64,000 nucleotides of DNA from Stictocephala bisonia (GCA_035578905.1 JAQJVL010000607.1:434001-498000), one strand, 5' to 3'. Counted from the first letter of the stretch, positions 40,905 to 52,960 are shown. The notes: generated by a model not told the origin, from the letters alone. A program made the numbers and translations.

Positions 40905-42844
40905 ATGAGTAAAAGGAATCGTTCAAACTCTCCTGTTAGTGAGAATACTTTAGTGAACTCAATTATTGCAACTGGAATTAGATTTGATGAGTTGAGTGAC
41001 AGTTTTGTTGAGAACATTACTTCTGATGAATCTAACCAAGAAAATAGTGATGTTGATGATATATTCGGTGACGATATGGATGAAGACCCTAATTATGAAC
41101 CTTCAATTGAATATGAAGATTCGTCCAATGATGACGCTGAGAGTCCGCAACCTTCAACGTCAGTAGGTGAGCCAGCTAGGCCTAGAGGTAGAGGGAGGCC
41201 AATTGGTCAGTGTAGGCCTATAACTACTAATTCTTCTTCAACTTCTAGTCAGGCCCAGGATTGCTCTATTTGGGAAACTGTAGATGAGATAAGTGACCGT
41301 GGAAAAAGTAAAACCCCCACTTTCTTCTTTTGAATTCTTGGATTCTTTTTTTTGAAAACCCTGGCCCTAAGCACTGTCCACCTGGAAACGCTAAGCCAAT
41401 TGACTATTTCAATTTATTTCTAACGACTAATTTGCTTACCCTTTTTGTAAATAGTACTAATCAATATGCTAATGAGTACATACGGTCACATACGAATCTC
41501 TCACCTCATGCTAGAGCCAGGGAGTGGAAACCTGTTACCTTACTAGAAATTAAAGGTTTTTTAGCGGTAATCATGAATATGGGGCTAAAAAAGAAGTCAA
41601 CTATTGAAATGTATTGGTCTACAAATAAGACTCAAGCTGTGCAGTGGTTTCGGGATATGTTTAGCCGGAATCGGTTTGAGGCACTTCTAAAATTTTTTCA
41701 CATTGCCGATAATTCAACCTTGGCAAAGCCTGGTCAACCAAACTATGACCCTTGTGGAAAGTTTTTACCTATTGTAGACCACGCAAATAGAGTATTTAGA
41801 ACCTATTATGTTCCCCATAGGGAATTATCAATTGATAAAAGTCTAATTGGTACGAGGAGTCACTCACAGATTTTACAATACCTCCCTAACAAACACCATA
41901 GTAGATGGGGGATAAAATTGTGGATGATTTGTGACAGCGTTTCCAAATATTGTCTTGGGTTTTATTGTTATAAGGGGAAAAGAGATGGTGATAGGCCTTC
42001 TGATGGCAGCATTGATCATGGCTTAGCGTATAGTGTTATCAAAAAGTTACTAGAATGTGGAAATTACTTTGATAAGGGTTATCACCTCTTTGTTGACAAT
42101 TTTTTTCTCACAATGCCTATTGCAAAATACTTAATTGCCAGGGACACTTACATAACTGGAACAATGCGAACAAATAGAAAAGGCATTCCAAATGAGATGA
42201 AACAAAAATTTCAAGTAGGCCAAACATTATTTATGCGCAATGATGTAATGCTAATGGTTGGATTTAGAGAAAAGAAGGCTCAGAAGAAACCAGTTTTACT
42301 ACTATCCACTAAAAGTGAAGCTTCGGTTGTAGAAAAAACTAAAATAATAAATAACGTTGAGGTAAAGAAACAAAAGCCACAAATAATTGATGTATATAAT
42401 AAATATATGGGTGGAGTAGATGTTAGTGACCAAATGCTATACTGTTATTTGGATGAAAGGTGAACCGTAAAATACTGGAAGAAAGCCACTTTCAGTATTA
42501 TTGCTCGTATGGTACTCAACACGTATGTTCTCTATAAACAAAATGTAACAGGAAAGCCAATGTCACGATTAGAATATATGATTTCAATAATTGAAGACTT
42601 GGGAAATGAGTGGTTAGCTGAGAGAAACCGACCAGTTCCCTTGATGGGAGGTGGAGACAATAACGCACAATTTGGTATGGAGCATTTACCAGGTCGTATG
42701 GAGAGAAACTGCAGTGTTTGCAGTAAACAGAGCACTAATCAAGGTGGAAAAAGAAAAAAGGCCAGATTTTATTGCAAAAAAGGGGTATACACCCAGCCTG
42801 CTTTGGTGACCACAAGTGTTAGAACATATTTCTTTTTTTTTTGA
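40905..42844 (+). pseudogene. piggyBac 2 transposase (frameshift and nonsense)
   Basis: The first frame (40905-41333) has the acidic N terminus (DVDDIFGDDMDEDPNYEPS) and an AT-hook-like PRGRGRPIG. A frameshift near 41325-41335 leads to the catalytic frame (41330-42463): aspartates in LSIDKSLIGTRS, YHLFVDNFFLTMP and MGGVDVSDQML. A TGA at 42461-42463 (after YLDER) breaks it, and the same frame resumes through KYWKKATFSIIARM, ERNCSVCSKQS and FYCKKG, a cysteine-rich tail, to 42844. Closest in style to PGBD4-type transposases. Two lesions make it non-functional. Confidence 0.88.
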
Positions 42845-43466
42845 AAATGTTGTAAATAGTTTTGATTTTTTATACCAAACTTAGATAGTAAGCTTATTTT
42901 TCATTAAATATGTTGTGTATATATCAATTTGGAAGATTTTCAACCTAGTTTTGTGCAACTATTGTGCCATGAACTGTGAACAAGTTGTTATGGAAAAAGC
43001 AGCCAAATTAGAGAATTGGTCGACAAAAAGAAGATTTACTATACCTACCCTTCTAATTATGGTGAGTCCATGAATTTTTCACCTTAGACTAACAAATATA
43101 TGTATAATCAGATAAACAAACACAAATGTATCTAGGATTTTTTGTCAACCACTTATATAGGTTCAAAGTGGAATTTTTTTTTATTTTTATTTTGAACTCT
43201 TTTTTTGAAAAAAAAATTATTATAGAAATAACAAAATATGATATGTTAAGTCATTGCCAACAAGCCCATATAATGACAAGAAAAACAAAAAAAAATCATT
43301 CTGATACCTCTAAAAATAAAAATTCTACAATAGTTCTAGTAAAAGCTCACGTTTTCTCAAAAAATACCTTGGCGGTTCTCGCACGTCCCAACGCTACGGG
43401 CGCCGGCGGTAAAAGGGTTAAGTATCATTACAATATTCCATAGTGAACAATATTCAGGCAACTTAC
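42845..43466. other. piggyBac 2 3' region and intron border
   Basis: Untranslated end of the element up to 43417, with T-rich stretches, then the foldback remnant (43418-43426) and 40 bp of SENP intron. Confidence 0.5.
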
Positions 43467-43604
43467 ATTGAGGCACCTGTTGTTTTCAGATCCCATACTG
43501 TCGAAGTAGCGTACTGAACAATCCCTGAAGTCAATAGCTGCCATACACCAGTGCATTCCCAAGTGAATGGGCACCAGCAGTAGTTCATGGTCAAATATGT
43601 CCAC
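43467..43604 (-). CDS. SENP1: SENP exon 6: catalytic His and Asp
   Basis: 46 codons between acceptor GTACAG and donor GTAAGT, phase 0. It reads VDIFDHELLLVPIHLGMHWC and continues with AAIDFRD and VRYFDSMGSENNRCLN. His in GMHW and Asp in FDSMG are the catalytic pair. Very close to vertebrate SENP1/2 over its whole length. Confidence 0.96.
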
Positions 43605-43892
43605 CTGTACATACATTAGGAAATATTGATGTTTGCTAAACTGAACACAATCATTAGAAAATTAACAACTAGATGTATACGATGCTAAAAAGTGTTTTAA
43701 CAATAGACTTTGCATTTATATGTAAGAAAATATGGCAAAAAGTGACATCTTGGAGTTTGGTTCAAGAAAATTATGACATATGTGACGATTACATCATGCA
43801 AACAGCTGACGGGCCGAGGGAGTGCGCATACGCGGCAGGCCTTATCCTCTACAGGAGGTTGCATGTGGACGAGGAGAGATTAGTGGCCGGCG
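43605..43892. other. SENP intron 5, 5' of the satellite
   Basis: Noncoding for SENP. A 74-codon plus-strand frame at 43673-43897 running into the satellite shows no domain. Confidence 0.4.
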
Positions 43893-44258
43893 GTTAGGGA
43901 GGACGTCGACACAGTGCAGTAACCGAGGAGACGACATCGAACCACATCGATAGTTAGGGAGGACGTCGACGCAGTGCAATGACCGAGGAGACGACATCGA
44001 ACCACATTGATAAGTTTGGGAGGACGTTGACGCAGTGCAGTGACCGAAGAGACGACATCGAACCACATCGATAAGTTAAGGAGGACGTTGACGCAGTGCA
44101 GTGACCGAGGAGACGACATCGAACCACATCGATAAGTTAGGGAGGACGTCGACGCAGTGCAGTGACCGAGGAGACGACATCGAACCACATTGATAAGTTA
44201 GGGAGGACGTCGACGCAGTGCAGTGACCGAGGAGACGACATCGAACCACATCGATAAG
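43893..44258. repeat. ~61-bp minisatellite, six copies
   Basis: The unit contains GTTAGGGAGGACGTCGACGC, AGTGCAGTGACCGAGGAGAC and GACATCGAACCACATCGATA. Six consecutive copies with a few substitutions each. GC-rich compared with the intron around it. All three frames stay open across it on the minus strand because the period is near a multiple of three; these frames are artefacts. Confidence 0.92.
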
Positions 44259-44759
44259 TCCTAGTTTAAGAAATTATTATGATTCATTAAACATTATTTA
44301 AAAGGGGGTGAACGAAGGGGTTTAGAGATATTACAACTGAAACTATTTAAATGTAATATAATTTAGCTGGGATGTAGATCGGAGCTCCGACATATCCTTC
44401 AGATGTGTACAGTTGACAGAAAACTAAACTCTTCTGCCTTGGCCACATTATTTAGTTAATTGAAATTGGTTTGAATTGGTTGAAATTAGTTCTATATCAT
44501 TATTATCAGCTCAGCAAGGATGGCTATGATTTAATTAGCCACAGCTCATTTTACCGGTCACTGTCCCGATGACAAGTTTGTTTCTGTTAGGACGGTTCCG
44601 GCAGTCCATTGGCCTAGTTGTAACATATAAAAAAATTCTTTTACATTTGACTTGTTTCTTACATGCCTTTATTTTTCAATTTACTTGGAAGTTATATCCA
44701 AACAATTAACCATTAGTCACTACCATAAGTAACCATTGCAAAATCATATGACACTGCAA
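44259..44759. other. SENP intron 5, noncoding
   Basis: Nothing recognised between the minisatellite and the first mariner-type element. Confidence 0.4.
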
Positions 44760-44761
44760 TA

Positions 44762-46797
44762 CAGGGTGTCTTAAAAGTCCCACCCCCCCCCCCCCCTACT
44801 AACTTTCTTATGAATACAGATAAAGTGATTTACTTCTGGGAATGTTTATATGACCAACTAAGGAGTTTTTTTATGTATGCAAATTTTTTACACCCCCTCT
44901 CAAAAGGGGTTAGTTTGGGGGTAAGTCAAAATTTTTAAATAGAAACCCCTATCAAATGACACATCATTTTAAAGGTAATATTAAAAGAAGAAGAATGGTT
45001 GAAATTAGAGGTCTCTAACATTAGTCTATCAAATTTGGTGGCAGTTTAAAGTTGGAATTATTTCATAAAACCCCCTAAGTAATTTTAGAACGGGAAAAAT
45101 GGTCAAAATGCTGAACTCTCACCTCAATTTCACTCAGATGAGATGCTCGAAATGGCTGCCATGAACTTCTTGACAGTAAAAAAGCCTGGATTGAAAACCA
45201 CGTCTCACATTTTGTAAGATTTCAGGCGTGATAAGGTGGCAGGCCTCTTCGATTCTTGTCCTTAATTCATCGAGGTTTGCGGGCTTTGTGTCGTAAACTT
45301 TACTTTTGAGGAAACCCCAAAAGAAAAAATCCAGAGGTGAAAGGTCAGGTGAACGTGCCGGCCACTCTACCAAAGTGCCACGTCGACCTATCCATCTATC
45401 GGGAAACGTTTGGTCTAGGAATGTCCGGACAAGCATATTGTAATGTGGAGGAGCACCATCTTGCTGAAATACAGGCTCATAAGTACCTTGTACTACCTCA
45501 TTTATTGCTGGGACAATGCCGTTCCGTAACATGTCCAAGTATTTAACGCCAGTTAAATTACCATCAATAAAGAATGGCCCAATAACAGTTTCCCAAAATT
45601 CCAGCCCATACATTTAATTTTTGTGGCTGTTGCGTATGGGCTTCAACCATCCAGTAGGGGTTACTGTTTGCCCAATAACGGCAGTTGTGCCGATTGACTG
45701 TTCCATGCAAAGAGAATGATGCTTCATCACTAAAACATATCTGTGATATTAAATTATTATTCTCTTCAATCTTCTGCAACATTTGCTCACAAAACTGAAG
45801 TCTTCGGTCAGGGTCGTCTTCATTTAATTCTTGATTTAACTGTACTTTGTACGGGTGGAACTTGTGACGCTTTAACACTTTGTGAACAGTATCTTTTGAA
45901 ATTCCAACATCAAGGGCAGTGGACCGCAGAGATTCATGTGGGTTTGCAGCATAATTTGCTAAAACTTGAATTTGGATCTCTTCTGTCGCAATGGCAGGGC
46001 GCCCTGATCGTGGTGCATCTTTGACACTTAAGTTTGTTGAGAATTTGTTTACTTAACGTCTAATGTATGCCCTGTCTACTGGTCTATCCGGATAGGCAGC
46101 ACTAAATAAACGAACTGCTTCATGAACATTTCTCCTAGCTTCCCCATAGAACAATATCATCTCTACTTTATCTTCATTTGACCGAGCCATTTTTATTAAA
46201 TACGAATAAAAAGAAATTTAACACAGTAACTGAACTGAAAGTGTTGCACGTATTAACTGGTAACCTAATAAGAGATAAGGAAGGAGCCACTGGTATTCCC
46301 AGGTTGCCCTACTGGACTTTGGTCAGACAAACCAAAACCAAATAAATGCTATGTTATTTGTGGTTTTTGGTGTTTGTTGATTCTTGTAATAACTTGTTTT
46401 ACGATTAGGTGTCATCAGTTTTCAAAACTAACTGGTGGATGAATGTTTTGTCTGCCTTACAACAATTTTAAATGTAACATAAGCTGCGGGGGTTTTATGA
46501 AATAATTCCAACTTTAAACTGCCACCAAATTTGATAGACTAATGTTAGAGACCTCTAATTTCCACCATTCTTCTTCTTTTAATATTACCTTTAAAATGAT
46601 GTGTCATTTGATAGGGGTTTCTATTTAAAAATTTTGACTTACCCTCAAACTACCCCCTTTTGAGAGGGGGTGTAAAAAATTTGCATACATAAAAAAACTC
46701 CTTAGTTGGTCATATAAACATTCCCAGAAGTAAATCACTTTATCTGTATTCATAAGAAAGTTAATAGGGGGGGGGGTGGGACTTTTAAGACACCCTG
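44762..46797 (-). mobile_element. Mariner-type element with ~312-bp inverted repeats
   Basis: TA on both sides (44760-44761 and 46798-46799). Ends start CAGGGTGTCTTAAAAGTCCC. The two arms (44762-45075 and about 46485-46797) are reverse complements over some 312 bp with few differences, beyond a variable poly(C)/poly(G) run. Such long repeats are unusual for mariners, which mostly have about 30 bp. The single transposase gene on the minus strand is broken (see next). In SENP intron 5. Confidence 0.88.
45134..46190 (-). pseudogene. Mariner-type transposase (one nonsense, one frameshift)
   Basis: ATG at 46190 (MARSNEDKVEMILFYGEARR), then a helix-turn-helix region, with a TAA inside it (YIRR-stop-VNKFSTN near 46055). 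The GRP-like linker SGRPAIATEE follows, then catalytic D in ICFSDEASFSLHG. A frameshift occurs around 45565-45613, then D in FQQDGAPPHYN and the third D in SPDLSPLDFFFWG. There are 42 residues between the second and third aspartate by my count, longer than the 34 of classic mariner and nearest to the DD41D type. Ends GSHFEHLI. Confidence 0.85.
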
Positions 46798-46799
46798 TA

Positions 46800-47832
46800 T
46801 ATCACTCAACACAGACCTAGCACTTTGTTTAAATAACTGTAGTTCAAAATATATGTTGTTTGACAGCATGTACGTACTCTTGTATGTTTACATAATATAA
46901 CATCAAGAACTATTTAAAAAGACTTTTATAAGTAAAAGTAGAAGCCAATATCGTTTACAATTGTCATTGGAGGCACTACAATACAGTAGAAATTGAAACT
47001 AATGTTGTTGAAAGTAAAGTGGCTATCAACTAACTAGGGAAAAGGAACACTATAGTTCTTACATATGATTAGGTCACATTAAGCTTTTCAAAAAATTTAC
47101 TTATAAAAAAATGACGGTGACTGCATCTACGATTAATGGCTACCGGAGTAAAATGTTCATTAACGTTCTTAAATGCAAATTACGTTGTTTCAGACAAAAA
47201 ATTGGATAATCTGTAATCTATTACAATCTGAGTAAGTGAATGTAATTTACACCACAGTTTTGGGGGGTTAGAAGCACATTCAGGCCTAGCCACATGCTGA
47301 AGTTATTTCCAGGTGGCTACCAAATAGTAGAGCGTTCATTTACATAACTTCATCATTGGCTGTATTTTTCTATTTATTTTTAATATAAATATGTATAGTG
47401 CATGAAGGCATGTAAATAATTGGATATTAAAACTTAACATTGCAATAATAATATGACATCAAAAATGCAATCTATGACAGTAAAAATTAATATACAATCA
47501 ATAAAAATGAGAACATATAAAAACAACCCCACATTGGAGGGTTAAACAGTTTATATATTTTCAGACACTTCGTTCACTTTCATTTCCAATTCCCCGGAGA
47601 ACAAATTATTAAAATGTACTTCAATGCAGTTTTTGGTAGTTAACGTACTTTTAAGGCAGCCTGAATAAAAAATTGTCTAAGGACATGACGATGACTTCCT
47701 TGGTTCCTTACCCAATTTTAGATACAAGTAGTAGGTTTGTAGTCATGTTGAAAAATTATAATAAGGCAGTCTATTCTCCAAAGGGGATTTTTTTTTTGTA
47801 CAGGAAAAATGCCAATGATCAAAATGTGTTAC
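46800..47832. other. SENP intron 5, 3' of exon 5
   Basis: No repeats or frames beyond the antisense of exon 5. An AT-rich intron stretch. Confidence 0.4.
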
Positions 47833-47970
47833 CTTTTTTGTCCATCTTCTGAGAGAATTGTAGCCTTGGGAAACAAGTTTTGGATAAAAGAAAGTGTTAA
47901 AGGAATAGACTTTTGGATATTTTCCCTCTTTTCCTCTTTCAATGATGAGGTTCATATAAAAATTGATAAC
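47833..47970 (-). CDS. SENP1: SENP exon 5
   Basis: 46 codons, phase 0 at both ends, acceptor ATTTCAG, donor GTAACA. It reads VINFYMNLIIERGKEGKYPK and then VYSFNTFFYPKL...RRWTKK. VINFYMNLxxER and FNTFFYPKL are diagnostic blocks of the Ulp1/SENP protease domain. Confidence 0.96.
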
Positions 47971-48788
47971 CTGAAATCACAAAAAAAAAAAAAAAATTAA
48001 AACTTGGTGAACACATATGCTCACCTGCATACAGACACAATTACATAAAATACATGTATATTTATGAGCATGCATTTGTACAATTATCCATTTTTCTGCA
48101 AAAGAACTGTCAGTGAATCAGCTGATTTTTCTGGATTGGACATTATAAGAATCCTGATTGATATATATCAGCTCACGAGCCATTTCCGTCATTTCAATGT
48201 ACAGACCTGACCACTGAAACTCTCAGCAAATGTACATTTAGACAACGGCAGATTGCAAATCAATAAAAATTGTCCAATAAAACAAGCTACAATCAGGATT
48301 TTGATAACTGTTTCACTGTCAAAGTAATGGGATCTTTCCCTGCAAACTGCAACAGCTATAAACTCGAAGAATGACAATTGCCCATAAGTGGATTACAGAA
48401 TCTAGAAACCTGCAAATCTCAAGAAAAGATAATCCCTGGCTTCTTCTTCTCCCACCTAAGCAACAAAATAAAAAAACATAACACCTTATCAATGAAACCT
48501 TTTTCTGTTTCTTGTTCAAATCTACAGCAATTTAAAATGTAACATTTTGTAAGTTACCAGTTTTTATTAGAACAATTCATTCTAATAAGATAGAATAATT
48601 CAACTATTCTGTTCTGAAAATACAAAATGATATGTTCTTTTTGGTTCACCCTCCCAACAGAAAGGCCTATTTGTCCTCTACGACTTGTTCATAATATAAT
48701 TAATACTATTTCTGACATTTAGTTGTGAGAATCTAATTACTACTCAGACGAAACAATAGACTGAGTAGTAATTTGTACAGTACATTAC
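47971..48788. other. SENP intron 4
   Basis: Noncoding; an A14 run at 47980-47997 next to the acceptor. The minus-strand frames at 48189-48519 show no domain. Confidence 0.45.
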
Positions 48789-48911
48789 CTCATCATTGAG
48801 CCAGTTGAGGTGGTGAAGTGTTTTGATGTCTAGCCTCCTGATGAGCTGACCAAACCCTTCTACCAGCACTTCAGTAGGAGGATTTGGTTTTAGAGCATCA
48901 TTAATTTTTTT
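48789..48911 (-). CDS. SENP1: SENP exon 4: start of the protease domain
   Basis: 41 codons, phase 0, acceptor TTTTTCAG, donor GTAATG. It includes EVLVEGFGQLIRRLDIKTLH and ends LNWLNDE. DLxTLxxLNWLNDEVIN is the conserved entry of the C48 fold; the junction to exon 5 gives NDE-VINFYM. Confidence 0.95.
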
Positions 48912-49487
48912 CTGAAAAAGAACAAATTCTGCTGATAAAACATTTCTTTTGTTTATCATATAAAATTATATTTATTATTACCTTTTTTCATTAAATAAGA
49001 AATGTTATTGTCGAGACAACTAAAACTAAACAATACACCAAGTGAGGGTGTATAATGGGAAACAATAAAATTAATACTCTGTTCTTACAATTTAATATTC
49101 ATGTTAGTAAAATTATTTCTAGATTATTAACATATTTGATATGGCTAATGTTGATTGGTATTTTCGTTTTCCTATATAAATATGGATGATACCCCCCCCA
49201 CAGGAACTTTCTCCATATTACTGCCCCTGTGATATTCAACTTATTTTTGCTAAATTTAGTACTGAAGAACTGAATTTAATATTCAACTGTCCAGGTCTCC
49301 ACTCTCTTTTGATATTGATATATTTGTTACCTTTTATGGCATAGTTTAAAAGCTAACAGTATTAATTATGAAATTTTATTCTGATTTTTACATCTAAAGT
49401 CACTGAGAGAATAATGAACACTGTGTGGATACAAACAATCCTAAACAAAAAAGTAGCAGCAAAGCTTGGCCCGGTTTAGCTAGTATA
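48912..49487. other. SENP intron 3, part
   Basis: Noncoding up to the mariner target site. C8 run near 49192. Confidence 0.45.
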
Positions 49488-49489
49488 TA

Positions 49490-50803
49490 CGAGGTGCGGC
49501 TAGAAAAAAACCGGACTGATGCTGGAAAAAACATTTATTTACAATTTCATGTTATCTCCTTCAATGTACTCTCCTCCTCGGTCTCTACACCGCTCCATAC
49601 GAATTTTCCACTGTTCATAGCAATGCTGCAGATCATTTTCGGTAAGTCCATACATTACTTCCGTCGCTTTTTCTTTTACTGCTTCAACAGTCTCAAATCT
49701 AGTTCCTTTCAAAGCTGACTTGACTTTAGGGAAAATAAAAAAGTCACAGGGGGTCAAATCAGGTGAGTAGGGTGGATGATCTAAGATGGGAATGTTGTGT
49801 TTTGCCAAAAACGTCTTCACTGACAACGCACTGTGAGCTGGGGCATTGTCTTGGTGAAGGATCCATGACTTTTTTCTCCACAAATCGTTCCATTTTCTCC
49901 GTACTCGCTCACGTAGGGTAGCCAGGACGCTAATGTAGTAATGCTGATTCACTGTTTGTCCCTCTGGTACCCAATCAATGTGCACAATCCCTTTGATGTC
50001 AAAAAAAAAAAAAAAACAATCATCATTGCCTTGAATTTCGATTTTGACATTCGTGCTTTTTTTTGTCGGAGAACCAGGAGTTTTCCAATGCATCGATTGG
50101 CGTTTAGTTTCGGGATCGTAAGTAAAAAACCACGATTCATCGCAAGTAATAACATTTTGTAAGAAGGTGGAATCACTTTCAATGTTTTCCAGGATGTCAG
50201 AACAAATCATTCTTCGGCGTTCCTTCTGTTCAATTGTGAGACACTTTGGAACCATTTTTGAACACACTTTGTTCATGTTGAAACTTTCATGAAGAATCTG
50301 CCTAACACTTTCCTTGTCAACTTCTGTTAACTCAGACACTGCTCTGATTGTTAAACGGTGATCTTGTCGAACAAGTTAACCGATTTTTTCAATGTTTGCA
50401 TCAGTTTTTGCTGACAATGGTCTGCCAGTGCGAGTTTCATCACTGGTGTCTTCATGGCCATCTTTAAATCGTTTAAACCACTCAAACACTTGTGTTCGCA
50501 ATAAACAATCATCGCCGTACACTTGTTGTAACATTACAAACGTTTCACTTGCAGATTTTCCTAGTTTGAAACAAAATTTGATGTTAACACGCTGTTCTTT
50601 CTGTACACTCAACATTTTCCGACGCACAGACAAAACGTCAACTACTTAAAACAGACGCCACGGGCAGACTGAGTGCAGGAGGCAGATGAAACTCGAGCAG
50701 TAGGCGGAGCGAGTCACGTGACAGGCCACGCGACTTTCAGCCTTATTGCATTCGTTTTATTGTTTCACCAGTACTAGTCCGGTTTTTTTCTAGCCGCACC
50801 TCT
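49490..50803 (-). mobile_element. Mariner element (DD34D), one nonsense codon
   Basis: Flanked by TA (49488-49489 and 50804-50805). Terminal inverted repeats of about 30 bp begin CGAGGTGCGGCTAGAAAAAA on the left and AGAGGTGCGGCTAGAAAAAA on the right (other strand). 1,314 bp, the full length of a mariner, in SENP intron 3, same strand sense as SENP. Confidence 0.92.
49539..50633 (-). pseudogene. Mariner transposase, nearly intact
   Basis: MSVRRKMLSVQKEQRVNIKF opens the paired-like N-terminal domain, with VFEWFKRFKDGHED and the TRTGRPLS linker. A TAA at 50376-50378 (IEKIG-stop-LVRQDHR) interrupts an otherwise single frame. The catalytic domain has CDESWFFTYDPETKRQS, HQDNAPAHS and HPPYSPDLTPCDFF with exactly 34 residues between the last two aspartates. 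Before the second D a run of 16 A/T gives FFFFF, lengthening the usual FFD stretch and possibly hiding an indel. Ends EGDNMKL. Confidence 0.92.
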
Positions 50804-50805
50804 TA

Positions 50806-51410
50806 TAATAACCCTATTAGTGGCAAGTCTTTTTCCCCTCAGTGGCAGGCTATTTTTAGGGGTTGCACAAGGGGTTTTAAAATTCCATTTTTGTTTGTTT
50901 GAGTAAATCTAAAAATAATAATACAGTTATCACATAAAATTACTAATATTTGACAAAAATGAACCAAAGTACATAAATTTCCATACTTAAAACAACACAC
51001 CAAGCATAATAATATACATGAATAAATATTGTGAGAACAAATACTTAATTCTTTGATGTCAAACATCAATTATGGAGCCAAGACAGAAAAAATACTATGA
51101 TGTCATCACTCCATTCCAATACCAAAACGGCTCAGATGTAGAACAATTGACATCTGGCAACCAAGTTTTACGTTTCCTGTGCCACCAAGTTTGTGTCGCT
51201 ACGTTACCGCTATGCATTATAATAAAATAATTGCAGCAGTCACATCCAGGTGAAGGCTAGCCTTCACTTGTCAGCAGTACAGTTGAAATCCAGTACACTA
51301 AGTTATGGATGAAATTCATTTTACAACTAAGAGATAGCTGATAATTACAAAGATGATGTTGGCTTTAAATATTTTATCATTATTAGTGTTAAGATAGAAG
51401 CAAAACTTAC
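50806..51410. other. SENP intron 3, with an 18-bp palindrome
   Basis: Noncoding. GTGAAGGCTAGCCTTCAC at 51250-51267 is a perfect palindrome. No frames supported. Confidence 0.45.
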
Positions 51411-51618
51411 AGTGAACTCTGGTGTAAGTTCAGGAAGTTTGGTTACTTCTTGAACATCATCCAAAACTACATCAGTTATTTGTAAATGTTTTCGAATCCT
51501 TTCATTTAAGGCTTCAAAGCGTTTTGATTGATTGTGTTGTGCATAAAGTTCTTTTTTTAGTTTCGCTTCTTCTACTTGCCTTTTAGCTTCTCTCTCTCTT
51601 TCGATATACTTCTTTTGC
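51411..51618 (-). CDS. SENP1: SENP exon 3: charged helical linker
   Basis: 208 bp: one base completing the split Met codon, then 69 codons; donor GTAAGT. It is rich in Glu, Lys and Arg (YIEREREAKRQVEEAKLKKE), predicting a coiled coil just before the protease domain, as in SENP1/2. Ends ELTPEFT. Confidence 0.9.
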
Positions 51619-52037
51619 CTGTGAATGAAAAAATAACTGATAATTGTTTCTAATCATCAGATAATATTTATATTTTTCATTATAAAAATTCAACATAGCT
51701 TTACAGTTTGTATTATTGCAGTAATATTTTAATGCTTTTTAGTGCCATGGTGGAGAAATTCATTACTAGGTTAGTCGTACACGACAAGTACCTGATGGTG
51801 ATATTTCACCACTACCTGAGGTTTTATACTGATATTGATGTTTAAAGGTACCAAACAGAAAGTTAGAACTATTCTATGTTCAATTTAATTATTTTTATGA
51901 AAAAAATATCAAGTTACGACAAAAATTTGTGTACACCCTAATTATTAAAAAATGATCAAAATATGCGGGAGGAGTTATGTTAACAAGAAACAGCTTCACA
52001 AATTATAAATATGGATTTAAACTGCTCTTTTACTCAC
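51619..52037. other. SENP intron 2
   Basis: Noncoding, no repeats recognised. Confidence 0.5.
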
Positions 52038-52259
52038 ATTTCCAGAATCCATTCAGGGCTAACTAATTTGTTTTGGGAGAGCTTTTTCTCCAAAGAGTTC
52101 ACACATGGTGCGCTTCTCTCTTCAATGATCTCCACATCATCATCACTGACTGACGACTGCCACGGCTTTACAGGCACACGGGTGGACTTCTTCACCTCTT
52201 GTCTTGGGGCAAGAGAGTCTGACTTAGAAAACAAAGGCGTCATTGTCTTTAATGAGCTC
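52038..52259 (-). CDS. SENP1: SENP exon 2
   Basis: 222 bp (1 + 73 codons + 2), donor GTGAGT, acceptor TTTACAG. It contains SVSDDDVEIIEERSAP, an acidic hydrophobic-core stretch resembling a SUMO-interacting motif (VEII followed by acidic residues). Its end SPEWILEM leads into exon 3. Weakly conserved N-terminal region of the family. Confidence 0.85.
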
Positions 52260-52485
52260 CTGTAAAGTCAAAATTTTCATTATCAACATTCATAATGTAA
52301 CAAAATTAAAAATTGACTAAATTTGTGTTAGCAGTTCAGTATTATTGAATTGTAACACTAAAGCATTTGCATACTTCTTTAGAACAAATAACGCAGTCCA
52401 TTAACCAGTTGGTGTTAGGTCTAAAGTGAGGTTAATTAATTACTGAATATTTCATATAACATTAAAAAATGCAGTTCAGTAAATC
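52260..52485. other. SENP intron 1 (known part), proximal
   Basis: Short noncoding stretch before the first pogo-like element. Confidence 0.4.
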
Positions 52486-52960
52486 CTCACTAACTCAACA
52501 CTTGATAACTCAACAGTCTGAATAACTTGACAGTCAATAGCCGTCTTAGTTTATGTGTATTTCAACTTTAAGGAATGCACAAGGCTTTAGGTTATGTGTC
52601 AGATACATTGAAGGAACATTGCGTTATTTGCAACAACAAGGCTCATCTGCAATGGATATTTTATTCCTTCGGCAACTCCAGATGACGAAACGGCCAGATG
52701 GCGAATTAAGAAAAACAATCTTGAACTAAACATTTTTTTCAGCACATTTAGATATACTATAATTTTTAGATACTCAAGATTTCTTGCAGATACAATTACT
52801 ATAGCCATTTATGATGTAACTCAGGTCTATTATCGTTCATTTACTAAACTCATTGGTAAAAAAAAATTAAAACAAATTTCAACATTCTGAAAAAATTTAC
52901 AGCTCCCTAATTTGACAACCTCTGGGTCCCCAAAGTGTCGAGTTGGTGAGGTTTCACTAA
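52486..52960. mobile_element. pogo/Tigger-like element, non-autonomous
   Basis: The left end reads CAGTAAATCCTCACTAACTC and the right end, other strand, TAGTGAAACCTCACCAACTC, followed on both by a GACACTT/CAACACTT block. The ends resemble Tigger-type ends, but the TA duplication is not clean. About 475 bp with no transposase. A 69-codon frame inside has no domain. Confidence 0.55.

Larger units (their letters stand above)
40534..43417 (+). mobile_element. piggyBac element 2
   Basis: Flanked by TTAA at 40530-40533 and 43418-43421. The terminal repeats are CCCTTTTACTGCCGACG on the left and CCCTTTTACCGCCGGCG on the right (other strand). It encodes a transposase with one frameshift and one nonsense codon. 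The right end lies 50 bp from SENP exon 6. It is a different family from element 1 (no shared transposase sequence beyond the core motifs). Confidence 0.88.

Noticed and set aside
43842..44188. Long minus-strand frames of 74 and 102 codons rich in repeats of MVRCRLLGHCTAST
   Set aside because: They are translations of the 61-bp minisatellite; several frames are open at once and composition is periodic.
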